A stretch of DNA of 64,000 bases from Hoylesella saccharolytica JCM 17484 (lineage in GTDB: Bacteria; Bacteroidota; Bacteroidia; Bacteroidales; Bacteroidaceae): assembly GCF_000614205.1 (NCBI RefSeq), contig NZ_BAKN01000002.1:62001-126000 (forward strand), given 5' to 3'. Positions 9,934 through 17,953 of the stretch are shown in pieces (position 1 is the stretch's first letter; every line of letters begins with the position of its first letter). The notes under the pieces are model-generated. The model worked only from the letters and a program-made list of their open reading frames with translations. It made no database searches and had not been told where the DNA came from. A program made the translations under genes and the position numbers.

Positions 9934-10863
9934 ATGAAAATGAAAACAAAACATATCTTTTTCGTTGCCATGCTGGTGCTACTGGCATCTTGCAACGATT
10001 ATAAGGTGTTTGAAGACGAACAATATAAAAACGTTTTCGCCCTTATCAGTAATTCAGATAACATCAACAGTAAGGTGTTTAGCCTCGACAGCACATCGGC
10101 AACAGGCTATATTACCTTATCAATGGGCGGCTCAAACACCATCACCGAAGATGTCACTATTCAGTTGGTCGAAGACCCTTCGCTTATCGATACGTACAAC
10201 AAAAACATTTACGACCAGAACGTAAGCAAATATGCTAAACGGTTACCCCAGTCTAATTACGACATCACTTCGCATCAATGTGTTATCAAAGCAGGTCAGA
10301 GGGGTGGCATTATTCCTATCGTTATCAGGCCAGCAGGACTTTCTCCCGACAGTACTTACTTTATCCCCATACGCGTAGACTCATACAATCGATACGAAAT
10401 GAACCCCAGAAAGAACTATATGCTTTATCGGGTTTATATCAAAAACAAATGGGCAGTGGGTGATGGAACAACCGTTTACACCCTTCGGGGCAAACGTCGC
10501 GCCCTACCTTCGGGTAACGAAATATCGCTGCCGGGTACTAAAATCATGGCACCTATCTCAAAAAACAGCGTGCGGGTGATGGCTGGAAACGAAACCTATG
10601 AAGCTAGTATTCCATCTCTCGAACGTGCTGCGATGATACTGACCATTGCCGACGACCGCAAGGTTACCATTACACCGATGCGCGATTTACAAATAACCCA
10701 GATCGACGGAGATAAAGAATATCCGAATACCTTTATCTACGAAAACGACGGATACAATCATTATAAAACCTTTTTATTACACTATCGTTACACGCTTGAT
10801 GGCAATACCTACGAGATGAAGGAAGAATTACGGATGCAATATAATAAGGATAACGAAAAATAA
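9934..10863 (+). CDS. DUF1735-type SusE-position lipoprotein (PUL 1)
   Basis: Predicted surface lipoprotein of 309 aa from the ATG that gives MKMKTKHIFF and lipobox LLASC (Cys20). An in-frame ATG 69 bases upstream would put non-signal sequence before the hydrophobic stretch, so it was not used. The middle (about 70-175) resembles DUF1735 (GGIIPIVIRPAGL, TYFIPIRVDSYN). The C-terminal half (KNKWAVGDGTTVYTLRGKRRA onward) resembles the DUF4361 region often found with it. Genes in this position usually encode accessory glycan-binding proteins. No enzyme motif was seen. Confidence 0.82.
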   Translation: MKMKTKHIFFVAMLVLLASCNDYKVFEDEQYKNVFALISNSDNINSKVFSLDSTSATGYITLSMGGSNTITEDVTIQLVEDPSLIDTYNKNIYDQNVSKYAKRLPQSNYDITSHQCVIKAGQRGGIIPIVIRPAGLSPDSTYFIPIRVDSYNRYEMNPRKNYMLYRVYIKNKWAVGDGTTVYTLRGKRRALPSGNEISLPGTKIMAPISKNSVRVMAGNETYEASIPSLERAAMILTIADDRKVTITPMRDLQITQIDGDKEYPNTFIYENDGYNHYKTFLLHYRYTLDGNTYEMKEELRMQYNKDNEK

Positions 10864-10872
10864 AGACGCTAT

Positions 10873-11946
10873 ATGAAAAAGTATATCTATAATGTCATGG
10901 CATTAGCCACGTTCGTTTTGCTCGCTTTTACAGCTTGCGACAAGTTCGAACGCACAGAGGTTACCTCTGAAATATTTGTCAATCACCGTTCTATTAATCT
11001 TTTTGAAGGTGAAACTTTTCAGCTTACAGCCAGCCCCGTAGATGGGGGCACATTCCAATGGAGCGTTATTGACAGCGAAATAGCTACCGTAGAAAATGGT
11101 TTGGTTAAGGGTGTTAAAAGCGGCTCTACCATCGTTTTGGCGACAAGGGGCAGTTCGCGCTTTGCCGTTAACGTAACCGTAACACCTAAAATACCGCTCA
11201 CCGACATCGAAATGAGTGCTACAAACATCGAGGTATTACCCGGAAATACGTTCCTTTTACAAGCCAATACTGTCCCGGCAAGCGCCAACGACGTCTCGCC
11301 TACCGATTATCGATGGTGGTCTGACAACGAATCTATTGCCCGTATAACAGACGAAGGCAAGGTGTACGGCCTTACAGAAGGCATCACCACCATCCATTAC
11401 CGTCGCGGCAGCATCACCAAGGCTGTGTCGGTTATCGTTTCGCGTACCTTTGCTTTCAAGGGGCCACACATCATTTCGAAAGAAACGCCACTTGTTTTAC
11501 CCTTCCGCGACTTCGACTTTGGCGGTGAAGGATACGCTTTTCATGATGTAGATGAGTCGAAAACGGGCGACAGCTATCGCGCCAACAATGGTGACAGCAA
11601 CAGTGCAGCCGTAGACATCGAGAGCGGGAACAACATCGGTTATACCGCTTCGGGCGAGTGGTTGCTTTACACTATCACCGTAAACGATGACGGCATATAC
11701 GATTTAACCTTCACTGGAGCTAGTGCAGACGGCGGCGGCGAATGTTTCTTTGAAATTGATGGCATCAACGAGTCGGGTAACATCGACATCAATCGCACTG
11801 GCGGATGGGGACGTTATACAACCCTACCTACCGATGGACCGGCTAAAATCGAACTCAAAAAGGGTATTCACAAATTGAAATTTGTCGTCGCAAAAGCCGG
11901 CTTTAACATGCGCGACATGAAGTTTTCATACAATCGGCCCTCATAA
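10873..11946 (+). CDS. Big2 and CBM6-like lipoprotein (PUL 1)
   Basis: Lipoprotein (lipobox AFTAC, Cys22) with two bacterial Ig-like Big2 domains (about 35-108 and 112-190; hallmarks SEIATVENGLVKGVKSG and ESIARITDEGKVYGLTEG). A C-terminal beta-sandwich (about 210-355) with the pattern of family 6 carbohydrate-binding modules follows: AVDIESGNNIGYTASGEWLL, YDLTFTGAS, GWGRYTT, GIHKLKFVV. It probably presents a glycan-binding module away from the membrane. It is the last gene of the locus, nine bases after the previous stop and followed by a strong hairpin. Confidence 0.85.
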   Translation: MKKYIYNVMALATFVLLAFTACDKFERTEVTSEIFVNHRSINLFEGETFQLTASPVDGGTFQWSVIDSEIATVENGLVKGVKSGSTIVLATRGSSRFAVNVTVTPKIPLTDIEMSATNIEVLPGNTFLLQANTVPASANDVSPTDYRWWSDNESIARITDEGKVYGLTEGITTIHYRRGSITKAVSVIVSRTFAFKGPHIISKETPLVLPFRDFDFGGEGYAFHDVDESKTGDSYRANNGDSNSAAVDIESGNNIGYTASGEWLLYTITVNDDGIYDLTFTGASADGGGECFFEIDGINESGNIDINRTGGWGRYTTLPTDGPAKIELKKGIHKLKFVVAKAGFNMRDMKFSYNRPS

Positions 11947-12020
11947 ACGAATTGTCATCGTGTAATCGGATGTAGATAGATATCGTTGATTACACATTAT
12001 TATAGTAGTAGTTTAGTTGC

Positions 12021-12050
12021 AAAAGGACGTTTCTTCTGAAACGTCCTTTT
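12021..12050. terminator. Bidirectional intrinsic terminator between convergent genes
   Basis: Perfect 13-bp inverted repeat AAAAGGACGTTTC / GAAACGTCCTTTT with a TTCT loop. The stem ends in T's on both strands, so it can stop transcription from PUL 1 on the left and from the beta-helix gene on the right. Confidence 0.9.
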
Positions 12051-12152
12051 CTGCTTTCCTGCTCTTTAATAACTCTTTCCAATCATCCTTTAATGTAAAC
12101 CTTCATCCAAAACAACCTCTTCACTTTTTACCTGTAGATAGAGTTTTCGCGC

Positions 12153-13937
12153 TCATCTTACCACCTTCCGTCCATTCATTATATAAATACCTGCGGGTAA
12201 AACGTTAAGCGAGTTGCCCAAATAACAGCCCTCGAGCGAATAAATTTTAGATTCGTCGGCATCAGTCGAAGCAACTTCGGGGCGGTGAACAGCAGAGGGA
12301 ATATTGCCTGTACTTAATTCTTCCAACCATTGTGGCAACTGACCACCCAACCGTTCTGACAGCTGACGCGCATAGAGCGAATAGGGAGAAACGGCTTGTC
12401 CGTGATTGTCATCGCGCTTGACCTGCGTAGCCGGGAATTGAATATCTATGTTACCATGAAATCCGATGATCGTGGGTGGCATCGCCTTGAGCCAAAGATT
12501 GCGGTTATCCCACCAGAGAAAGGGTACAGATGTTTTTTTTGAAGTAGCCGTGGCGTTGAAATTCCAGATAATGAGATCGTCGAGATGGTTGGGCAACTGA
12601 GACTTATCGCCACCCATACGATATTGCATAAAACCGCCTTTACAGATATCGAAGAGCGTGGCACGAGGTTGTGTGGCATGCGCTTCAAAACATCCATCAA
12701 CACCCCATTCGCAATTCCAGATAACACAGCCAATGCTTTGTTTAGACACACCGCAAGCATGATATTGCCCTGCATTGTCTGCATAACGACTTTTTTCTTC
12801 GCTTAAATAACCGCTAGAAGCATCGAGCACCTTACCAATAAAGATACGCGTAGAGCCTTGTGCACGAACGGCAGAGTGACCGCGACGACCGGTAATGGTG
12901 ACATCTAACACCGAACAGTTAGCGCTTCGGTCGATAGTGAGTGCCTCACTGACACTTTGAAAGTCCACACGACGCACCCACGAGTTTACCAAACGAATCA
13001 TATTGAGCGGTTTGTAGGCGCCATCATCCTGCCAAGAACCATGATGAACGAAATGATCTTTTGCATTCCCTACGAAGGTGAGGTCTTCTACGCCAACATT
13101 TTCAAAATGTTTATAATTGGCTATTTCCCATCCCCATTGCGGGTCTACTTCATGCATCATCGGCTCGCAAAAAGTGATGCTGTCGGCAGTTTTGGATTTG
13201 ATGCAATGGTATTCGATAACTTGCACACCGGTATTGATCAGATTGGTCATCGTAGGAGCAGGCGCACGTCCCAGTTCCTTACGGATAAGTGCAGGCGCAG
13301 GATTGGTGAGTTGCAGAATTACCCAACTGCCAACGGCAAGCGCATCGGTATTATCGACTTTCAGACTGAATTCGCCTTTCTCGGCACTACCCGTAACGCG
13401 GGCCAACACTGGCGGATTTTCTCCGTTGTTACGAATAGAAATCATTACGGGCGAGCTATAAAGTTTGGTCGGATCGGTAGGCAAATTAGGGTCTGCCATA
13501 ACCAACCGGGTGCGGTCTCTGCCGGCACCTTTCAAAACAACATGTCCCATCAGCAAATCAATGGAATACGATTTACCATTAACATCATCGTCTTTGGTGT
13601 GGAGGATAAAATCACCTTCGGGAAAATATATCACGACTTTAGCCTCCGGTTTGTTCTTTCCAATTTTGCTAATAACGGTTTCCAACGCAGCTCGGTCAGA
13701 AATATTATCGTTGGGAACAGCTCCGTAATCGCATACGTTGTAAACAGTATAATTCAGCGTTGAGACATCGGGAGGTGCCTGTTCGCCCATTTTATAGCCG
13801 GCATAAGAAAAATCGAGCAAGACGTTAGACGGCTGTTTGCCGGCATACTCTTTCCACGCTTGGCAGTCAGTTTGCGACTGCGCATGGCTCGTTGAGCACA
13901 AAGCAAGGAGTAAAGCAATAACTTGAAGGGTCTTCAT
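12153..13937 (-). CDS. Secreted pectate-lyase-like beta-helix protein (DUF4955-like C-terminus)
   Basis: Secreted 594-aa protein. The start chosen gives a clean signal peptide (MKTLQVIALLLALCSTSHAQ); a longer in-frame version would run into the upstream gene and lacks a signal. After the signal, VCDYGAVPNDNISDRAALE begins a pectate-lyase-3-type right-handed beta-helix (about 60-430). The region near WLKAMPPTIIGFHGNIDIQ resembles DUF4955. The last 31 residues (IYSLEGCYLG ... GIYIMNGRK) look like a type IX secretion tail, shared with the gene immediately upstream. With GH88 in the same locus, a polysaccharide-lyase role is plausible: a lyase makes the unsaturated uronide that GH88 removes. Catalytic residues could not be assigned, so lyase activity is inference. 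Confidence 0.7.
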   Translation of the reverse strand: MKTLQVIALLLALCSTSHAQSQTDCQAWKEYAGKQPSNVLLDFSYAGYKMGEQAPPDVSTLNYTVYNVCDYGAVPNDNISDRAALETVISKIGKNKPEAKVVIYFPEGDFILHTKDDDVNGKSYSIDLLMGHVVLKGAGRDRTRLVMADPNLPTDPTKLYSSPVMISIRNNGENPPVLARVTGSAEKGEFSLKVDNTDALAVGSWVILQLTNPAPALIRKELGRAPAPTMTNLINTGVQVIEYHCIKSKTADSITFCEPMMHEVDPQWGWEIANYKHFENVGVEDLTFVGNAKDHFVHHGSWQDDGAYKPLNMIRLVNSWVRRVDFQSVSEALTIDRSANCSVLDVTITGRRGHSAVRAQGSTRIFIGKVLDASSGYLSEEKSRYADNAGQYHACGVSKQSIGCVIWNCEWGVDGCFEAHATQPRATLFDICKGGFMQYRMGGDKSQLPNHLDDLIIWNFNATATSKKTSVPFLWWDNRNLWLKAMPPTIIGFHGNIDIQFPATQVKRDDNHGQAVSPYSLYARQLSERLGGQLPQWLEELSTGNIPSAVHRPEVASTDADESKIYSLEGCYLGNSLNVLPAGIYIMNGRKVVR

Positions 13938-14043
13938 AAGGCAAAATGTATTGAAAAACAATTGAATGGGTAAAAAATAAGACTGCTGCAATCGGAGATA
14001 TTCCTTTCGCAGCAGTCTCTCCTGTAAAAAAAGATTTGTAAAT

Positions 14044-14844
14044 TTATTTGAGTATTTTCCTGCCTTGGAGGATATATATGCCGTGTTCCAATGTGTTAAA
14101 ATCGGTTCCGACATATCTTCCGCTCAAATCGTATATCCTGTTATCTTTTGAAGTTTCTGTTTGTTTCAGATTGATATAGGTTGTAATGAGATTGCCATCA
14201 GCGTCTTTCAGCGTGATATCATACACATAAAGACCGTTGGTAGACACCAGCCAAACAGCTCCATCCTGCGCCACAGTACCTTCGGCGGTTGTGTGAACGG
14301 TTGCTGAAACGGGTTCTACAAAAGTATGTCCGGCGTCCAGATTGTAGGCCGTAAGATATCGTTTCTGCGTAGAAGTTTGCGACATAAACGTGGCGCTTAT
14401 CTTCATACCTTTCTTCAAGTTAGGAAGCACAATAGCCAGATTGCTGCCATACAAACTCAATGCTTTCTTATTGACTTCCTTGTTCGTGGGGTCGAAAATC
14501 AGTTTACCTGCACCAACAATTTTACAGTCGTTGCTGTTGTGAATGTACGTGATAAACTTCAAGCCTTTGGTGGCTTCCAATTCTTTGCCGTCAGCCATCA
14601 GCGAGGCGGCATAACTTTCTATCGGATGCGTTGCACTTACCTTTCCGGCCTTTCCAAGCACTGCAGCATTTTTTATTTGGGTACCCGCCACAGTCCACAG
14701 CTTGGTATCTTTTTGCACAGCTGCCAAGTCGTCTGCACCGAGCTGTATAAAATTGTAAGTAGACGTTTGGGCATACAACGACGTGGAGAAAAATACCGAG
14801 GCGGCAGCACATACCAGCGTTGCGAAGATAAAGTTTCGTTTCAT
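14044..14844 (-). CDS. Secreted protein with T9SS-like tail, paralogue of the preceding gene
   Basis: 266-aa exported protein with signal peptide (MKRNFIFATLVCAAASVFFS, ends LYAQ). The body starts YNFIQLGADDLAAVQKDTKLW, a pattern seen in front of pectate lyases and related enzymes of Prevotella and Bacteroides; its role is uncertain and may be carbohydrate binding. It shares ELEATKGL-F, PNLKKGMKI and KRYLTAYNLD with the 207-aa protein encoded just upstream, so the two are tandem paralogues. It ends in a 31-residue tail (IYDLSGRYVG ... GIYILQGRK) with the same length and register as the tail of the beta-helix protein. No catalytic motif was seen. Confidence 0.7.
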   Translation of the reverse strand: MKRNFIFATLVCAAASVFFSTSLYAQTSTYNFIQLGADDLAAVQKDTKLWTVAGTQIKNAAVLGKAGKVSATHPIESYAASLMADGKELEATKGLKFITYIHNSNDCKIVGAGKLIFDPTNKEVNKKALSLYGSNLAIVLPNLKKGMKISATFMSQTSTQKRYLTAYNLDAGHTFVEPVSATVHTTAEGTVAQDGAVWLVSTNGLYVYDITLKDADGNLITTYINLKQTETSKDNRIYDLSGRYVGTDFNTLEHGIYILQGRKILK

Positions 14845-14864
14845 AAGTGGTTGTTTTGAGGAAA

Positions 14865-15488
14865 TTATTTGTTTTCTACCATAATGTCATACACCAGCAT
14901 TCCGTTAACCGAACTCAGCATTACATCGCCATCTTCTTGTACGGTTCCGATATTCAGTTGTTTGGCTGCAGGGTCGGCGGGTTCGGCAAAACCTTTCTCA
15001 ATGTTGAGGTTATAGGCCTTGAGATACCGCAGTTCTTTTGAACTGGCCGATTTGCTGTTGACAATGATGCGCTGACCGGCTTTTAAGTTAGGGATAACAA
15101 TGGTTACATTGTTGGCATTGAGTTTGAGACACGAGTTGCCCGGCTGCATGTAGAGTTGAACCTTACCCGCAGGAATAGCTTTACAGCCCGTTCCGTCGAA
15201 GATAGAAAAAAGCAGTCCACGTGTAGCTTCGAGTTCTTTCTCGCCCGCCAAGAGCTTCGCCCCGTAACGTGTAAGCGGGTTTTTGGCGGTGATATTGCCG
15301 TTAGACCTGCCCAAAATGGTTGTGTTTTTAAAACTTTTTGCGCCATCGTCGCTGCTCCATTGCGCGGTGGCACCGGTAACGGCATCCACATCGGCGGGTG
15401 TGAAACTTTTAAAGTTCCAAACATCGGCAGCTGAGGCGAACGATAAGCACATCACTGCCCACGCCATTACAAATATTCTTATTTTCAT
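14865..15488 (-). CDS. Small secreted protein, tandem paralogue without a secretion tail
   Basis: 207-aa exported protein (signal peptide 1-20, ending SFASA). It starts VWNFKSFTPADVDAVTGATAQW and is clearly related to the next gene downstream: KELEATRGLLF, IVIPNLKAGQRI, ELRYLKAYNLN, VQEDGDVMLSSVNGMLVYDI. Unlike that paralogue it stops before the T9SS-like tail, so the two probably end up in different places. Function unknown; a carbohydrate-binding or pectin-locus accessory role is only suggested by the neighbours (GH88, beta-helix protein). The two genes are 20 bases apart. Confidence 0.65.
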   Translation of the reverse strand: MKIRIFVMAWAVMCLSFASAADVWNFKSFTPADVDAVTGATAQWSSDDGAKSFKNTTILGRSNGNITAKNPLTRYGAKLLAGEKELEATRGLLFSIFDGTGCKAIPAGKVQLYMQPGNSCLKLNANNVTIVIPNLKAGQRIIVNSKSASSKELRYLKAYNLNIEKGFAEPADPAAKQLNIGTVQEDGDVMLSSVNGMLVYDIMVENK

Positions 15489-15560
15489 TTTATTTTTATT
15501 TTGCGTTGAAATGATACATTGTTTCGATTATTTTTGAGCTTCCGCAGGTCTGCGTGGCAC

Positions 15561-15655
15561 AAAACTTTTTTTTCAGGCTTTTCACGTCTGCAAAACGTCA
15601 AAAAACTTTTTTTTCGGGCTTTTCACGTCTGCAAAATGCCAAAAAACTTTTTCCC
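15561..15655. repeat. 41-bp tandem repeat, about 2.3 units
   Basis: Units begin at 15561, 15602 and 15643, each with AAAAC followed by a T-run, then C-GGCTTTTCACGTCTGCAAAA. The first two units are nearly identical and the third is partial. A more diverged fragment (GTCTGCGTGGCACAAAAC) precedes the first. It lies between the GH88 gene and the small secreted genes, in the transcribed direction of locus 2. Confidence 0.85.
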
Positions 15656-15677
15656 CACTTCTCCTTACTCCGTATCA

Positions 15678-16874
15678 TTAGAATTTAGGTGCTTTTCGCT
15701 GTCGCATCAACGCCTCGAGAAAATAATAATCGGCATAATTCAGCGGCACGTCTATCTCGTTGTTATGCGGAATACTACCCACGCTATGCATCAGCAGGAA
15801 ACAGCCGTTTTTGCCCAATGGTGCGCGATAAGCAGGTGTAGAAAGACTTCTCAACATTCTATTTGCCAAACTCCGATAGTTGTTACCGGGCAGGTAAACA
15901 TCCATTTCGTATAGTGCAGATGCCACACAAGCTGCCGAAGAAGCATCGCGCGGCTCGTTGGGAATGTTGGGTGCATCATAATCCCAGTAAGGCACAAGAT
16001 CTTTCGGCATATTTTTATTTTTAAGAATAAAGTTAAGCACCTTTTGCGCCAAATCTAAATATCGCTTGTCGCGAGTATATCGGTAGCAAACGGTAAAGCC
16101 ATAAATGGCCCACGCCTGTCCGCGTGCCCAAGAAGTTTCGTGGGCATATCCTTGCGCCGTATGCTTATTAAGCACCTTACCGGTGGCCGGATCGTAATCA
16201 ATAACGTGATAACAACTGTAGTCTGTTCTGAAGTGATTGGCCATGGTGGTGTTGGCATGCTGTACCGCAATATTCCAAAACGTAGAATCGCCCGACATTC
16301 GGGTGGCTTCAAACAATAACTCAAGGTTCATCATGTTATCAATGATAACCGGACAGGTCCATCCGCGTTGCGACTGCCATCCGCGGTCTACGTTCCACGA
16401 CTGAATAATGCCGGCGTTAGGGCGGAAGCGGGTACACAGCGATCGAGCTGTTTCGACGATAACATCTTTGTACTCTTTATGTCCCCCGAGGCGATACCCG
16501 TTCAGATAGCTACAGCCAATCATAAAGCCTACGTCGTGATGCCATTTGAGGTGTTTGACGGAGTCGAGAATAAGCGTATAGCGCTCTGCCAACGGCTTCC
16601 AAGCCCTATTACCGGTTAATGTATTCAGATACCAAAGGCTTCCAGCATAAAAGCCCGAGCACCAATCATCAATGGGGATGTATTTTACCTTACCATCTTT
16701 TACCGTCTTTGGGATAAGGGTTTTCCCGGTTCGGGCAATGTTTTTCTCCATCAACATATATTGTCGGGCAGAAAAATTTACATCGCCATTGACAATACGC
16801 TTCATATCATATCCTTTGCCCCAAGCCGAACAGATGGCTAAGACAGCAAATGCTACTGTTAATACCTTCTTCAT
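15678..16874 (-). CDS. GH88 unsaturated glucuronyl/galacturonyl hydrolase
   Basis: Removes the 4,5-unsaturated uronic acid left at the non-reducing end by polysaccharide lyases, using vinyl-ether hydration. The 398-aa protein has a signal peptide (about 1-19) and an (alpha/alpha)6-barrel. Asp114 in WHHDVGFM and Asp179 in CPVIIDNMMNLELL match the two catalytic aspartates of characterised GH88 enzymes (Bacillus UGL Asp88 and Asp149). Other family stretches are WCSGFYAGSLWYL, ETSWARGQAWAIYGF and PRDASSAACVASALYEM. It lies downstream of SusC/SusD and a DUF5017 lipoprotein, so it probably acts in the periplasm on imported unsaturated oligosaccharides. The original glycan is not known. Confidence 0.93.
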   Translation of the reverse strand: MKKVLTVAFAVLAICSAWGKGYDMKRIVNGDVNFSARQYMLMEKNIARTGKTLIPKTVKDGKVKYIPIDDWCSGFYAGSLWYLNTLTGNRAWKPLAERYTLILDSVKHLKWHHDVGFMIGCSYLNGYRLGGHKEYKDVIVETARSLCTRFRPNAGIIQSWNVDRGWQSQRGWTCPVIIDNMMNLELLFEATRMSGDSTFWNIAVQHANTTMANHFRTDYSCYHVIDYDPATGKVLNKHTAQGYAHETSWARGQAWAIYGFTVCYRYTRDKRYLDLAQKVLNFILKNKNMPKDLVPYWDYDAPNIPNEPRDASSAACVASALYEMDVYLPGNNYRSLANRMLRSLSTPAYRAPLGKNGCFLLMHSVGSIPHNNEIDVPLNYADYYFLEALMRQRKAPKF

Positions 16875-16886
16875 TGTTGGATGATT

Positions 16887-17921
16887 TTAATCGATTACCT
16901 TTATGATTTGTTCACTTATTGCAGACGATTCCTGCTCGAAATTTCCGTTTACAGCAAGAAAGGTTGCCGTATAAACACCTTTCTTCGTGTAAGTATATTC
17001 GTACGACGAGAGTGTTTGGTGAATTGTGCTGATATTGATGCCGGCATCCGGCGAGCAGGCATTCACCAAAACATAATCGGATACCAACCAACTATACTTC
17101 AACGCGGTGTTAGCATTACTGCTATGAATAAAGAAATTACCATGCGATGCATCTTTTAAGTTCCATATTCCGGAGATGTTACTGGTAACGGTTCCGTAAG
17201 CGCGGTCGGTTGTCATGTTTTTTTGATCGTTAAGCTGTAGTCTATGACACATATTCACAGCCGTAAATCCAAGATTGCTTGCATTCAATGTTGTGGTCGT
17301 TCCGTCTTTCATCCGGTTTACTATTTTCATCCCAACAAAGTTCATACGAGGCTGTGCGGCAACATTAGAAACACCTTTATATTTAATGGCAATGGTAAGA
17401 CGCTTGCCCAAATACGGCAACATATCTACTTCATAAAGTTGGGCTGAAGCCGCATTTCCTGCAGCTTGGGGAAGCTGGCTCGGCGCAATCAGTTCTTCCC
17501 ATGCGGTGCTTTCCACCAGCACAGAGTCTTCTGCAAACTTATTTTTCTGTAATCCGGGAAAGTTTTCTGACCGATATATAGACAACACACCGGGTATTGT
17601 GGAAGAATTTCCATACTGTGCCCACAACGAAAAGGTAAGCTTTGACGAAGCTATCTCTGCAGCATCGATGGTGGTTCGATGGCGATATTCGTACTTTTTA
17701 CCCGCTTCCCCACTAAAGAAAGTGATAAAGTCGGGATCGCCGTTCAGTAAAAAAGTAATCGGCGAACCTTTCTTAACAACAATCGTGTCACCTTGTACGG
17801 CTACATTTGCATTCTGAACCACGCTAACATGAAGCGAAGCTTTTTCTTTCAACTCATTCTCACAGCTTGTTACTACCGCTGTGAAGAACATGAATGCTAT
17901 CAAATATTTAAATTGTTTCAT
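16887..17921 (-). CDS. DUF5017-like SusE-position lipoprotein (PUL 2)
   Basis: 344-aa lipoprotein; the start used gives MKQFKYLIAFMFF with lipobox VVTSC (Cys20). A longer in-frame version would overlap the SusD stop and adds no signal sequence. The segment FLLNGDPDFITFFSGEAGKKYEYRHR is a good match to the DUF5017 start seen in pectin- and glycan-related loci. The C-terminus (SSYEYTYTKKGVYTATFLAVNG) looks like a PKD/Ig-type strand region. Probably a surface glycan-binding accessory of the SusC/D pair; no catalytic motif was seen. It follows susD after 32 bases and precedes GH88 by 12. Confidence 0.78.
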   Translation of the reverse strand: MKQFKYLIAFMFFTAVVTSCENELKEKASLHVSVVQNANVAVQGDTIVVKKGSPITFLLNGDPDFITFFSGEAGKKYEYRHRTTIDAAEIASSKLTFSLWAQYGNSSTIPGVLSIYRSENFPGLQKNKFAEDSVLVESTAWEELIAPSQLPQAAGNAASAQLYEVDMLPYLGKRLTIAIKYKGVSNVAAQPRMNFVGMKIVNRMKDGTTTTLNASNLGFTAVNMCHRLQLNDQKNMTTDRAYGTVTSNISGIWNLKDASHGNFFIHSSNANTALKYSWLVSDYVLVNACSPDAGINISTIHQTLSSYEYTYTKKGVYTATFLAVNGNFEQESSAISEQIIKVID

Positions 17922-17953
17922 TTTGTTTGAATTATAATTACACCATATAACAC

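Noticed and set aside
12957..13763. Plus-strand open frame of 268 codons
   Set aside because: Fully inside the beta-helix protein gene on the other strand; no recognisable domain.
13938..14114. Extended N-terminus of the beta-helix protein
   Set aside because: It overlaps the upstream gene's tail and has no signal peptide; the internal ATG starts a clean one.
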